From the NCBI GenBank assembly GCA_009760885.1, contig CM019718.1, forward strand, positions 28,207,633-28,271,632: a stretch of 64,000 bases of DNA, written 5' to 3'. The DNA comes from Achatina immaculata (lineage: Eukaryota > Mollusca > Gastropoda > Stylommatophora > Achatinidae). The notes under the pieces were generated by a model. The model was given only the letters and a program-made list of their open reading frames with translations. It was not told where the DNA came from and did no database searches. Shown piece after piece: positions 43,978 through 56,214 of the stretch; position 1 is the stretch's first letter, and each line of letters begins with the position of its first letter. The position numbers and the translations under genes were made by a program.

Positions 43978-45245
43978 GTCATAACTTCATTCTAGTAATA
44001 GCATTCAGGTCATTTTGCTCTTTAAGGCAGTTTTGAATTGGCAGAATGTGAACTACATGGTTCCAGATCAAAACGAGAGTCAGACAAGGATGCATGCATT
44101 TATTTTCCTGATCATTAAGGACTGGGTAATGAAGACTGCCACCAAAAACTGGGGGCTCACAAATCACCTAGAGGATTAACCTGGGGGCTCACAAATTACC
44201 AAGAGGATTAACCTGGGGGCTCACAAATTACCAAGAGGATTAACTTGGGGGCTCACAAATTACCAAGAGGATTAACCTGGGGGCTCACAAATCACCTAGA
44301 GGATTAACCTGGGGGCTCACAAATCACCTAGAGGATTAACCTGGGGGCTTACAAATTACCAAGAGGATTAACCTGGGGGCTCACAAATCACCAAGAGGAT
44401 TAACCTGGGGGCTCACAAATCACCAAGAGGATTAACCTGGGGGCTCACAAATCACCTAGAGGATTAACCTGGGGGCTCACAAATCTAGAGGATTGTGACT
44501 TTGCAGACAATATTGGTATACTCTCACATACCCAGAGAGACAGAAGACAACTAGGATTTATGAAACAGCCAGATCAGCAGGTCTGAATATACACCCAGAC
44601 AAGACTAAGGTCATGAGAATCAATGGAAAAAATAAGGAAAGAATCTCAGTTAGGACAAGAGAAGTTGAAGAAGTACAACAAAGTATTTTGGAAACCTCAT
44701 TTCAGCAGACATATTTGGAATAAAATATCCACAAGAACTGTACATGCATCTCAGGCCTTTAACAAATTAGCAAACATTCAATTTTCCATATGAACCCAAA
44801 CTCAGAATCTATAGATCCATTGTATGCTCTGTTTTATTATATGCAGCTGAAACATGGAGAAGCAGTTACAAAACTGAAAACAGATTGAGAAGATTTGAAG
44901 GAAGATGTCTCAGAAAAATTTTAAGAATAAACTGGGAAGAACATGTGAGAAATGAGGAAACAGCTGAACAAACGGGCAATGAGAACATTACTCAAGAGGT
45001 CAGAAGATGAAGATGGGTCACATACTAAGAGTGGAACAAACAACACACCCCTTTACCATCTTGACTTGGACACAAGGAAAAAGAAAGAGGGGCAGGCCAT
45101 TGAGAGACATGGAAATGCACAATACAGGAAGAACTAAAGGAAGAGGGAAAGACTTGCTCAAGACAGGATTGGCTAGAGAACCTTTGCTGATGTCTTATGC
45201 TCCATTGAGAGTACAGAGGACTGATGATGATGAAAATATTTGCTG
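43978..45245 (+). mobile_element. Decayed non-LTR retrotransposon, RT pseudogene
   Basis: Plus-strand frames with many shifts still show the order of a reverse transcriptase. Around 44050-44150, gagtcagacaaggatgcatg corresponds to VRQGCML (motif B). Then comes a DWVMKTA-like segment and DFADNIGILSHTQRDRRQ (motif C with D to N). RSIVCSVLLYAAETW and LRRFEGRCLRKILRINWEEH follow, then MGHILRVEQTTHP with KRKRGRPLRDME at the end. A minisatellite has grown inside it at 44150-44490. Confidence 0.82.
44148..44492. repeat. 34 bp array grown inside reverse transcriptase
   Basis: About ten copies of roughly 34 bp (tgggggctcacaaatcacct, then agaggattaacc). The unit equals the retrotransposon sequence around the codons between motifs B and C (NWGLTNHLEDL), so the array arose from the coding sequence of the element. 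Confidence 0.9.
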
Positions 45246-45261
45246 ATAAAGTTGATCAGCA

Positions 45262-45858
45262 GCTTCTCTCATTATATGGTATCATTGTCCTGTAGCATCA
45301 GCTGTGTTAGTTCTGGAACATCTTTGTAGTATGGTATCTTTGTCCTGTAGCAGCTGTGTTAGTTCTGGAAGATATTTGTAGTATGGTATTATTGTCCTGT
45401 AGCATCAGCTGTGTTAGTTCTGGAACATCTTTGTAGTATGGTATCTTTGTCCTGTAGCAGCTGTGTTAGTGCTGGAAGATATTTGTAGTATGGTATTATT
45501 GTCCTGTAGCATCTTTGTTAGTGCTGGAAGATATTTGTAGTATGGTATCATTGTCCTGTAGCAGCTGTGTTAGTTCTGGAATATATTTGTAGTATGGTAT
45601 CATTGTCCTGTAGCATCAGCTGTGTTAGTGCTGGAAGATATTTGTAGTATGGTATCATTGTCCTGTAGCATCTTTGTTAGTGCTGGAAGATATTTGTAGT
45701 ATGGTATCATTGTCCTGTAGCAGCTGTGTTAGTTCTGGAATATATTTGTAGTATGGTATCATTGTCCTGTAGCATCAGCTGTGTTAGTGCTGGAAGATAT
45801 TTGTAGTATGGTATCTTTGTCCTGTAGCATCAGCTGTGTTAGTGCTGGAAGATCAGTC
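45262..45858. repeat. About 55 bp minisatellite, 11 copies
   Basis: Units of 48-58 bp (gtatggtatcattgtcctgt, then agcatcagctgtgttag) vary in length by gain or loss of atca and of the gctgtgtt part. Confidence 0.93.
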
Positions 45859-46258
45859 TCTTTATACTTTGTTGCCTTTCCATCTGTTCTCCTATGACAA
45901 GTCATGTGGCCCTTATCTTGTGGCTCTTTTAAAAGTTGGTTGAAAAATGTCCTTTGTTTTACAATTTAGGGGGAGATTACCAGACTTATTTTTGATGATG
46001 AAGAAAAACTTTGACATTGCATGCAGGTATAAGACATATAATCCTTTTATCAGCCCAGAACAAATGTTTCACAAATAGTATAGTTTTCTTTGACAATAAT
46101 GGACTGCATATATTCATACATATAGTTTTTCAGAAGACATTTTATTGAACACGCACTGATGAGTGGCACTAGAATGTTGGTGTTACCTCATGTTATGTCA
46201 GTATTGATCTTTTTACTGAATGTGAAGCCATTGTAGAGGAGGATATTTGAATACATGT
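45859..46258. other. No feature seen
   Basis: Unique AT-rich sequence between two arrays. Confidence 0.4.
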
Positions 46259-46259
46259 G

Positions 46260-46652
46260 TTAGCAGAAAATCATGATGTGTGGAGACATGTCAGATATGT
46301 GAAGGCATGGTGTTAATGTGTGGAGACATGATGTTAATGTGTGGAGACATGTCAGATATGTGAAGGCATGATGTTAATGTGTGGAGACATGTCAGATATG
46401 TGAAGGCATGATGTTAATGTGTGGAGACATGTCAGATATGTGAAGGCATGATGTTAATGTGTGGAGACATGTCAGATATGTGAAGGCATGATGTTAATGT
46501 GTGAAGACATGTCAGATATGTGGAGACATGATGTTAATGTGTGGAGACATGATGTTAATGTGTGGAGACATGATGTTAATGTGTAGAGACATGATGTTAA
46601 TGTGTGGAGACATGATGTTAATGTGTGGAGACATGATGTTAATGTGTTTTCA
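46260..46652. repeat. 20/40 bp minisatellite
   Basis: Units alternate between atgttaatgtgtggagacat and gtcagatatgtgaaggcat, giving a 40 bp composite in the left half. The right half has pure 20 bp copies of the first type. Confidence 0.94.
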
Positions 46653-46778
46653 GTCTGCCAGGGACTAAAGGTTTTTCCTCTCTTTCTGATGGTTATTTTT
46701 GTTATAGTAGATTACTGTGGCTGTGTTAATGTTGTATTAAATACATAAGGCAACATTTGTGGATGTTTTCTTTGTCAG

Positions 46779-46988
46779 TTGCTGGGACATTCCTTTCAGC
46801 AGACTTCTAACCAAGAGGGACAGATGACACAAATCTTGGTGGGTAATATTCGTCCGCAGGGCAAGGCACACTTGATACTGTACTATAAACATATCTGTCA
46901 GTACGCTGAAAATAGGATATCATGTACAAGTGACTCTCGGACGTCAAACCTGCTTCTACATGACAACAAAGGCCAAGTCATAAAGTAA
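46779..46988 (+). CDS. Possible exon or ORF, unrecognised
   Basis: A 70-codon open frame follows a good acceptor-like sequence (ttttctttgtcag/TTGCTGGG). It contains SFQQTSNQEGQMTQILVGNI and then KAHLILYYKHICQYAENR, ending QVIK-stop. Its codons look less repetitive than the surroundings and the composition is protein-like, but I recognise no family, no upstream exon and no start. It could be a terminal exon of an unknown gene, part of a mobile element, or chance. Confidence 0.22.
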   Translation: MLGHSFQQTSNQEGQMTQILVGNIRPQGKAHLILYYKHICQYAENRISCTSDSRTSNLLLHDNKGQVIK

Positions 46989-47159
46989 CTTTCAATTTGC
47001 TCTTAAAAAAAAGGAACAGAGCTGTAGACAGTTGTAGCACAGGTGTGTTATGCCATCCTTTTCTAGATGTATTTGTATGGAGGCATGTTGGTCATTTTCA
47101 AAATATGATGTCATCATACTAGTTCAGAGATGGCTACTTCCATGGAAGCATGCATGAGA

Positions 47160-47645
47160 GAAGAACAGTGCAGTTGTCTCTTGGGTATCTGACATTTTGA
47201 AGCTGAAGATGATGGCTGGATACATTCTTCCAGCCAGAGACAAGGCAAGCCAGCAAAAAGTGCCAACATTCTTCTGTGCAGAAATCAAAAAAGTTTTGTA
47301 CAACTCTCTTTGCTGGAAAATGGATCCTTACACTCTTCTGGGACTATGAAGGCCCAAACCTGGAACATGACATGGCCAAGGGAACCACTCATTGTTATCT
47401 GCTTGAGAATGACTTGAAACCTTCAGTGACATGAAAATATCAGTTTGCTCAGTTCTAATGTTTTGTTAAGTATGATAAAGTGCAGCCTCACACAACACAT
47501 GCAACAAATTACTAATCTGCATTTTGAGGGTCTTCCATATCCTGTTTATTCACCTGAACTTGCACAATGCGATTATTTTGTGTTTGGACCCCTCAAAGAA
47601 ATGCTAGTTGGGAAGAAGTTCAGTACAAAGACTGATTAATCTTTA
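47160..47645 (+). mobile_element. Mariner transposase remnant
   Basis: One frame reads FQPETRQASKKCQHSS, then KKFCTTLFAGKW and LFWDYEGPNLEHDMAKGTT with LLENDLKP, the mariner block around the second catalytic aspartate (FWD). After a stop and frame shift a second frame reads GLPYPVYSPELAQCDYFVFG and PLKEMLVGKKF, the block around the third catalytic aspartate (YSPDLAPCDY). Part of the intervening sequence is missing. This is a dead mariner copy, from a different subfamily than the fragments at 6868-8063. Confidence 0.88.
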
Positions 47646-47945
47646 TTTCCAAAGGGTTAAGAATTGAGCACGCAGGCCCATCTGACATTCTGCCCATTAT
47701 CACACAACTTTTTCTCTGTTCCAGACATTCTACAAATATGTTGTGTGTATAACAAACATAATTAACATTTAACAAGCTGACAAAAATAAAATAATATAAA
47801 ACATTTACCTTTTATCCATGCAGTCAGTACAGAAAGTAACTGCACATCTGTAGAGAAGTCTTTCTCACAGCAAAAGATTAAAGAGTCTGTGCATGGTTGG
47901 CTATAGGATCAGTTGGAAGATTTTATTTATCTCAAGGAACCATGG
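47646..47945. other. No gene; candidate POP7 poly(A) signal on minus strand
   Basis: Unique sequence. On the minus strand AATAAA occurs at 47927-47922. It is the first clean signal that I noticed downstream of the POP7 stop outside the arrays, which would give a 3' untranslated region of about 1.6 kb. This is a guess. Confidence 0.25.
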
Positions 47946-47949
47946 TGTT

Positions 47950-48592
47950 AGTGAGGTGGTGGCAGACATGTTTGGGGCTAGGGTTTTGGTGGCAGACTTA
48001 CACTCAACATGGTTGGGGGCTAGGGTTTTGGTGGCAGACCTGTACTCAACATGGTTGGGAGCTAGGGTTTTGGTGGCAGACCTGCACTCAACATGGTTGG
48101 GGGCTAGGGTTTTGGTGGCAGACCTGTACTCAACATGGTTGGGGGCTAGGGTTTTGGTGGCAGACTTACACTCAACATGATTGGGGGCTAGGGCTTTGGT
48201 GGCAGACCTGTACTCAACATGGTTGGGGGCTAGGGTTTTGGTGGCAGACCTGTACTCAACATGGTTGGGGGCTAGGGTTTTGGTGGCAGACCTGCACTCA
48301 ACATGTTTGGGGGCTAGGGTTTTGGTGGCAGACCTGTACTCAACATGGTTGGGGGCTAGGGTTTTGGTGGCAGACTTACACTCAACATGGTTGGGGGCTA
48401 GGGCTTTGGTGGCAGACTTACACTCAACATGGTTGGGGGCTAGGGTTTTGGTGGCAGACTTACACTCAACATGGTTGGAGGCTAGGGTTTTGGTGGCAGA
48501 CCTGTACTCAACATGGTTGGGGCTTAGGGTTTTGGTGGCAGACCTATACTCAACATGTTTGGGGGCTAGAGTTCTGGTGGTAGACCTCATCA
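47950..48592. repeat. 42 bp G-rich minisatellite, about 15 copies
   Basis: Units of 42 bp (gttgggggctagggttttgg, then tggcagacctgtactcaac). Each has ggggg, ggg, gg and gg runs on the plus strand. The 14-codon period leaves three frames open; these ORFs are artefacts. Confidence 0.96.
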
Positions 48593-49500
48593 TTCACATC
48601 ACTGACACACTTGACTGTGACATCTCAGTTCAGCAAAGTTACTTTCTCATCATTCACATCACCGACATACTTGACTGTGACATCTCAGTTCAGCATAGTT
48701 AGTTTCTCATCATTCACATCACTGACACACTTGACTGTGACATCTCAGCCCAGCAAAGTTTGTTTCTCATCATTCACATCACCGACACACTTGACTGTGA
48801 CATCTCAGTTCAGCAAAGTTAGTTTCTCATCATTCACATCACTGACATACTTGACTGTGACATCTAAGTTCAGCAAAGTTACTTTCTCATTCACATCACT
48901 GACATACTTGACTGTGACATCTAAGTTCAGCAAAGTTAGTTTTTCATCAATCGCATCACTGACACACTTGACTGTGACATCTCAGTTCAGCATAGTTAGT
49001 TTCTCATCATTCACATCACTGACACACTTGACTGTGACATCTCAGTTCAGCATAGTTAGTTTCTCATCATTCACATCACTGACACATTACTCGACTGTGA
49101 CATCTCAGTTCAGCATAGTTAGTTTCTCATCATTCACATCACTGACACACTTGACTGTGACATCTCAGTTCAGCAAAGTTACTTTCTCATCATTCACATC
49201 ACTGACATACTTGACTGTGACATCTCAGTTCAGCATAGTTAGTTTCTCATCATTCACATCACTGACACACTTGACTGTGACATCTCAGCCCAGCAAAGTT
49301 GTTTCTCATCATTCACATTACTGACACACTTGACTGTGACATCTAAGTTCAGCAAAGTTAGTTTCTCATCATTCACATCACTGACACACTTGACTGTGAC
49401 ATCTCAGCCCAGCAAAGTTACTTTCTCATCATTCACATCACTGACACACTTGACTGTGACATCTCAGTTCAGCAAAGTTAGTTTCTCATCATTCAATCAC
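48592..49500. repeat. 60 bp minisatellite, about 15 copies
   Basis: Units of 60 bp (cattcacatcactgacacac, then ttgactgtgacatctcag). It ends about 20 bases from the POP7 stop codon, so in the minus-strand transcript it would form the start of the 3' untranslated region. Confidence 0.95.
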
Positions 49501-49517
49501 CAACAATATACACAGGA

Positions 49518-49881
49518 CTAAAATTTTCCAGTTTGTGTCTGGGCAGCCTCTGTGTGTAAAGTGGCAGCCGCCTCATCTGCTCTGTACAAACGAATATGAA
49601 CGGCCGAGTTGCTCCTTGCAGACGTTTTTACTTCCCCTTCATCAGTCTCAGGTAGCAGGTCATCAACCAGGTCAACTGTGGAAGTCTGAACACAAACCTG
49701 GACAGTGCCAGAACTTTTAGCCTTGAGCTGAAGGGCCAAGTTGACGGCTCTGTTCACTGCCTTGCCCAGGCCATGGATAACCACTTCGTTGCTAGAGTCC
49801 AGCAGTTTCTGACACTTTGATTCCTGGACCTTGAAGTTTGTTTTCTCGCAGATGTACACGTCATTTTGTCGCTGAGGAAAT
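49518..49881 (-). CDS. POP7: POP7 (RNase P/MRP subunit Rpp20) exon 2
   Basis: On the minus strand an acceptor ttaaaccctcag precedes ATTTCCTCAGCGACAAAATG. The exon encodes FPQRQNDVYICEKTNFKVQ, then KCQKLLDSSNEVVIHGLGKA, VNRAVNLALQLK, TSTVDLVDDLLPETDEGE and SNSAVHIRLYR. These match Rpp20 of vertebrates (NDIYVNMKTDFKAQ...YIHGLGLAINRAINIALQLQ...STVELVDELEPETD...NSAIHIRVFR). Rpp20 has an Alba-like fold, pairs with Rpp25 and binds the RNA of RNase P and RNase MRP in the nucleolus, where tRNA and rRNA precursors are processed. The C-terminal 20 residues (ADEAAATLHTEAAQTQTGKF) are not conserved. The stop is TAG at 49520-49518. A start at the ATG at 49859 would lose the N-terminus; splicing to 57926-57996 restores it. 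Confidence 0.95.
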
Positions 49882-49994
49882 CTGAGGGTTTAATAGCATG
49901 CAGTGTAAAAGCACATTGTAAGATACCTTTACATTTTAAAATTTAGATCTAAACTGGACTAAAAGTGGAGACTGGCTAGTAACTGATCTCTCTG

Positions 49995-51526
49995 TAACAC
50001 TGGCAGTAGGTGAATCGACAATCCAGAGATAAGTACCATGGACAGTGAGTGAAGTGACAACAATCCAGAGATCAGTAACATGGACAGTGAAGTGAAGTGA
50101 CAACAATCCACAGATCAGTAACATGGACAGTGAAGTGAAGTGACAACAATCCAGAGATCAGTAACATGGACAGTGAAGTGAAGTGACAACAATCCAGAGA
50201 TCAGTAACATGGACAGTGAGTGAATCAACAACAATCCAGAGATCAGTAACATGGACAGTGAGTGAATCAACAACAATCCAGAGATCAGTAACATGGACAG
50301 TGAAGTGAATCAACAACAATCCAGAGATCAGTAACATGGACAGTGAGTGAAGTGACAACAATCCAGGGATCAGTAACATGGACAGTGAAGTGAAGTGACA
50401 ACAATCCAGAGATCAGTAACATGGACAGTGAAGTGAAGTGACAACAATCCAGAGATCAGTAACATGGACAGTGAGTGAATCAACAACAATCCAGAGATCA
50501 GTAACATGGACAGTGAAGTGAATCAACAACAATCCAGAGATCAGTAACATGGACAGTGAAGTGAATCAACAACAATCCAGAGATCAGTAACATGGACAGT
50601 GAAGTGAATCAACAACAATCCAGAGATCAGTAACATGGACAGTGAAGTGAATCAACAACAATCCAGAGATCAGTAACATGGACAGTGAGTGAATCAACAA
50701 CAATCCAGAGATCAGTACCATGGACAGTGAGTGAAGTGACAACAATCCAGAGATCAGTAACATGGACAGTGAGTGAATCAACAACAATCCAGAGATCAGT
50801 AACATGGACAGTGAGTGAAGTGACAACAATCCAGAGATCAGTAACATGGACAGTGAAGTGAATCAACAACAATCCAGAGATCAGTAACATTGACAGTGAG
50901 TGAAGTGACAACAATCCAGAGATCAGCAACATGGACAGTGAGTGAAGTGACAACAATCCAGAGATCAGCAACATGGACAGTGAGTGAAGTGACAACAATC
51001 CAGAGATCAGTAACATGGACAGTGAGTGAATCAACAACAATCCAGAGATCAGTAACATGGACAGTGAAGTGAATCAACAACAATCCAGAGATCAGTAACA
51101 TGGACAGTGAGTGAATCAACAACAATCCAGAGATCAGTAACATGGACAGTGAAGTGAATCAACAACAATCCAGAGATCAGTAACATGGACAGTGAAGTGA
51201 ATCAACAACAATCCAGAGATCAGTAACATGGACAGTGAGTGAAGTGACAACAATCCAGAGATCAGTAACATGGACAGTGAAGTGAATCGACAATCCAGAG
51301 ATCAGTAACATGGACAGTGAAGTGAATCGACAATCCAGAGATCAGTAACATGGACAGTGAAGTGAATCAACAACAATCCAGAGATCAGTAACATGGACAG
51401 TGAAGTGAATCAACAACAATCCAGAGATCAGTAACATGGACAGTGAAGTGAATCAACAACAATCCAGAGATCAGTAACATGGACAGTGAAGTGAATCAAC
51501 AACAATCCAGAGATCAGTAACATGGA
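49995..51526. repeat. 41-43 bp minisatellite, left block
   Basis: About 36 copies of agagatcagtaacatggaca followed by gtgaagtgaatcaacaacaatcc, read in two parts. Variants differ by gtgagtgaagtgac or gtgaagtgaatcg. The same unit returns at 54885-56040, so the 36 bp block between them is nested in this array. Confidence 0.96.
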
Positions 51527-54500
51527 CTGTATTTCAATATATTAGACATATACAGGTATCTCCTGTATTTCAATATATTAGACATATACAGGTATCTCCT
51601 GTATTTCAATATATTAGACATATACAGGTATCTCCTGTATTTCAATATATTAGACATATACAAGTATCTCCTGTATTTCAATATATTAGACATATACAGG
51701 TATCTCCTGTATTTCAATATATTAGACATATACAAGTATCTCCTGTATTTCAATATATTAGACATATACAGGTATCTCCTGTATTTCAATATATTAGACA
51801 TATACAAGTATCTCCTGTATTTCAATATATTAGACATATACAGGTATCTCCTGTATTTCAATATATTAGACATATACAAGTATCTCCTGTATTTCAATAT
51901 ATTAGACATATACAGGTATCTCCTGTATTTCAATATATTAGACATATACAAGTATCTCCTGTATTTCAATATATTAGACATATACAGGTATCTCCTGTAT
52001 TTCAATATATTAGACATATACAAGTATCTCCTGTATTTCAATATATTAGACATATACAGGTATCTCCTGTATTTCAATATATTAGACATATACAAGTATC
52101 TCCTGTATTTCAATATATTAGACATATACAGGTATCTCCTGTATTTCAATATATTAGACATATACAAGTATCTCCTGTATTTCAATATATTAGACATATA
52201 CAGGTATCTCCTGTATTTCAATATATTAGACATATACAAGTATCTCCTGTATTTCAATATATTAGACATATACAGGTATCTCCTGTATTTCAATATATTA
52301 GACATATACAGGTATCTCCTGTATTTCAATATATTAGACATATACAGGTATCTCCTGTATTTCAATATATTAGACATATACAAGTATCTCCTGTATTTCA
52401 ATATATTAGACATATACAGGTATCTCCTGTATTTCAATATATTAGACATATACAAGTATCTCCTGTATTTCAATATATTAGACATATACAGGTATCTCCT
52501 GTATTTCAATATATTAGACATATACAAGTATCTCCTGTATTTCAATATATTAGACATATACAGGTATCTCCTGTATTTCAATATATTAGACATATACAAG
52601 TATCTCCTGTATTTCAATATATTAGACATATACAGGTATCTCCTGTATTTCAATATATTAAACATATACAAGTATCTCCTGTATTTCAATATATTAAACA
52701 TATACAAGTATCTCCTGTATTTCAATATATTAGACATATACAGGTATCTCCTGTATTTCAATATATTAGACATATACAGGTATCTCCTGTATTTCAATAT
52801 ATTAGACATATACAGGTATCTCCTGTATTTCAATATATTAGACATATACAGGTATCTCCTGTATTTCAATATATTAGACATATACAGGTATCTCCTGTAT
52901 TTCAATATATTAGACATATACAAGTATCTCCTGTATTTCAATATATTAGACATATACAGGTATCTCCTGTATTTCAATATATTAGACATATACAGGTATC
53001 TCCTGTATTTCAATATATTAAACATATACAAGTATCTCCTGTATTTCAATATATTAGACATATACAGGTATCTCCTGTATTTCAATATATTAGACATATA
53101 CAGGTATCTCCTGTATTTCAATATATTAGACATATACAGGTATCTCCTGTATTTCAATATATTAGACATATACAGGTATCTCCTGTATTTCAATATATTA
53201 GACATATACAGGTATCTCCTGTATTTCAATATATTAGACATATACAGGTATCTCCTGTATTTCAATATATTAGACATATACAGGTATCTCCTGTATTTCA
53301 ATATATTAAACATATACAAGTATCTCCTGTATTTCAATATATTAGACATATACAGGTATCTCCTGTATTTCAATATATTAAACATATACAAGTATCTCCT
53401 GTATTTCAATATATTAGACATATACAGGTATCTCCTGTATTTCAATATATTAAACATATACAAGTATCTCCTGTATTTCAATATATTAGACATATACAGG
53501 TATCTCCTGTATTTCAATATATTAAACATATACAAGTATCTCCTGTATTTCAATATATTAGACATATACAGGTATCTCCTGTATTTCAATATATTAGACC
53601 TATACAAGTATCTCCTGTATTTCAATATATTAGACATATACAGGTATCTCCTGTATTTCAATATATTAGACATATACAGGTATCTCCTGTATTTCAATAT
53701 ATTAGACATATACAGGTATCTCCTGTATTTCAATATATTAGACATATACAAGTATCTCCTGTATTTCAATATATTAGACATATACAGGTATCTCCTGTAT
53801 TTCAATATATTAGACATATACAAGTATCTCCTGTATTTCAATATATTAGACATATACAGGTATCTCCTGTATTTCAATATATTAGACATATACAAGTATC
53901 TCCTGTATTTCAATATATTAGACATATACAGGTATCTCCTGTATTTCAATATATTAGACATATACAAGTATCTCCTGTATTTCAATATATTAGACATATA
54001 CAAGTATCTCCTGTATTTCAATATATTAGACATATACAAGTATCTCCTGTATTTCAATATATTAGACATATACAGGTATCTCCTGTATTTCAATATATTA
54101 AACATATACAAGTATCTCCTGTATTTCAATATATTAAACATATACAAGTATCTCCTGTATTTCAATATATTAGACATATACAAGTATCTCCTGTATTTCA
54201 ATATATTAGACATATACAAGTATCTCCTGTATTTCAATATATTAGACCTATACAAGTATCTCCTGTATTTCAATATATTAGACCTATACAAGTATCTCCT
54301 GTATTTCAATATATTAGACATATACAGGTATCTCCTGTATTTCAATATATTAGACATATACAGGTATCTCCTGTATTTCAATATATTAAACATATACAAG
54401 TATCTCCTGTATTTCAATATATTAAACATATACAAGTATCTCCTGTATTTCAATATATTAAACATATACAAGTATCTCCTGTATTTCAATATATTAAACA

Positions 54501-54884
54501 TATACAAGTATCTCCTGTATTTCAATATATTAGACCTATACAAGTATCTCCTGTATTTCAATATATTAAACATATACAAGTATCTCCTGTATTTCAATAT
54601 ATTAGACCTATACAAGTATCTCCTGTATTTCAATATATTAAACATATACAAGTATCTCCTGTATTTCAATATATTAGACCTATACAAGTATCTCCTGTAT
54701 TTCAATATATTAGACCTATACAAGTATCTCCTGTATTTCAATATATTAGACATATACAGGTATCTCCTGTATTTCAATATATTAGACATATACAGGTATC
54801 TCCTGTATTTCAATATATTAGACATATACAGGTATCTCCTGTATTTCAATATATTAAACATATACAAGTATCTCCTGTATTTCA
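51527..54884. repeat. 36 bp minisatellite, about 93 copies
   Basis: Units of 36 bp (aatatattagacatatacag, then gtatctcctgtatttc). The main variants are acagg/acaag, gacat/aacat and gacct. From about 51620 to 52660 the acagg and acaag forms mostly alternate, a 72 bp higher-order unit. In the acagg form, atacagg and cctgtat form a 7 bp stem around tatct. The 1,239-codon minus-strand ORF (KYRRYLYMSNIL period) is an artefact of the 12-codon length. Confidence 0.98.
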
Positions 54885-56045
54885 GCAACATTGACAGTGA
54901 GTGAAGTGACAACAATCCAGAGATCAGCAACATGGACAGTGAGTGAAGTGACAACAATCCAGAGATCAGTAACATCGACAGTGAGTGAAGTGACAACAAT
55001 CCAAAGATCAGCAACATGGACAGTGAGTGAAGTGACAACAATCCAGAGATCAGTAACATTGACAGTGAGTGAAGTGACAACAATCCAGAGATCAGCAACA
55101 TGGACAGTGAGTGAAGTGACAACAATCCAGAGATCAGCAACATGGACAGTGAGTGAAGTGACAACAATCCAGAGATCAGTAACATGGACAGTGAGTGAAT
55201 CAACAACAATCCAGAGATCAGTAACATGGACAATGAAGTGAATCAATAACAATCCAGAGATCAGTAACATGGACAGTGAGTGAATCAATAACAATCCAGA
55301 GATCAGTAACATGGACAGTGAAGTGAATCAATAACAATCCAGAGATCAGTAACATGGACAATGAAGTGAATCAATAACAATCCAGAGATCAGTAACATGG
55401 ACAGTGAGTGAAGTGACAAGAATCCAGAGATCAGTAACATAGACAGTGAAGTGAATCGACAATCCATAGATCAGTAACATGGACAGTGAAGTGAATCGAC
55501 AATCCAGAGATCAGTAACATGGACAGTGAAGCGAATCGACAATCCAGAGATCAGTAACATGGACAGTGAAGTGAATCAACAACAATCCAGAGATCAGTAA
55601 CATGGACAGTGAAGTGAATCAACAACAATCCAGAGATCAGTAACATGGACAGTGAAGTGAATCAACAACAATCCAGAGATCAGTAACATGGACAGTGAAG
55701 TGAATCAACAACAATCCAGAGATCAGTAACATGGACAGTGAAATGACTCGACAATCCAGAGATCAGTAACATGGACAGTGAAGTGAATCGACAATCCAGA
55801 GATCAGTAACATGGACAGTGAAGTGAATCGACAACAATCCAGAGATCAGTAACATGGACAGTGAGTGAATTGACAACAATCCAGAGATCAGTAACATGGA
55901 CAGTGAGTGAATCGACAACAATCCAGAGATCAGTAACATGGACAGTGAAATGACTCGACAATCCAGAGATCAGTAACATGGACAATGAAGTGAATCGACA
56001 ACAATCCAGAGAGCTGTAACATGGACAGTGAGTGAATTGACAATT
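54885..56045. repeat. 41-43 bp minisatellite, right block
   Basis: About 27 further copies of the unit seen at 49995-51526, with more agatcagcaacat variants at the left and agtgaatcgacaatccagag forms at the right. The join to the 36 bp block is at gtatttcag/caacattgacag. Confidence 0.95.
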
Positions 56046-56214
56046 TGATAGTGAACACTGAGAGTAGATAAGCATGAACATGATGGGAGATCTTCTTGTA
56101 AGTGTACACTCGAGCTCAGCGATGATGACATGACGAAGATCCTGGAACATCAAGATAAGCTTGAAGCGGGCACAAAGCTAACTTCTATCATGTTTTTTTT
56201 TTAGATCAGTTGAC

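Noticed and set aside
47950..48592. Interstitial telomere sequence from ctagggtttt
   Set aside because: Only one tagggt per 42 bp unit and no tandem TTAGGG; the resemblance is superficial.
47893..49521. ORFs of 173-237 codons on both strands (LGFWWQTYTQHGW, SFSSFTSLTHLTVTSQ)
   Set aside because: 42 bp and 60 bp arrays, both multiples of 3.
51514..55233. 1,239-codon minus-strand ORF (KYRRYLYMSNIL period)
   Set aside because: It is the 36 bp minisatellite read in an open frame; 36 is divisible by 3 and no domain or start context supports a protein. It lies in the POP7 intron.
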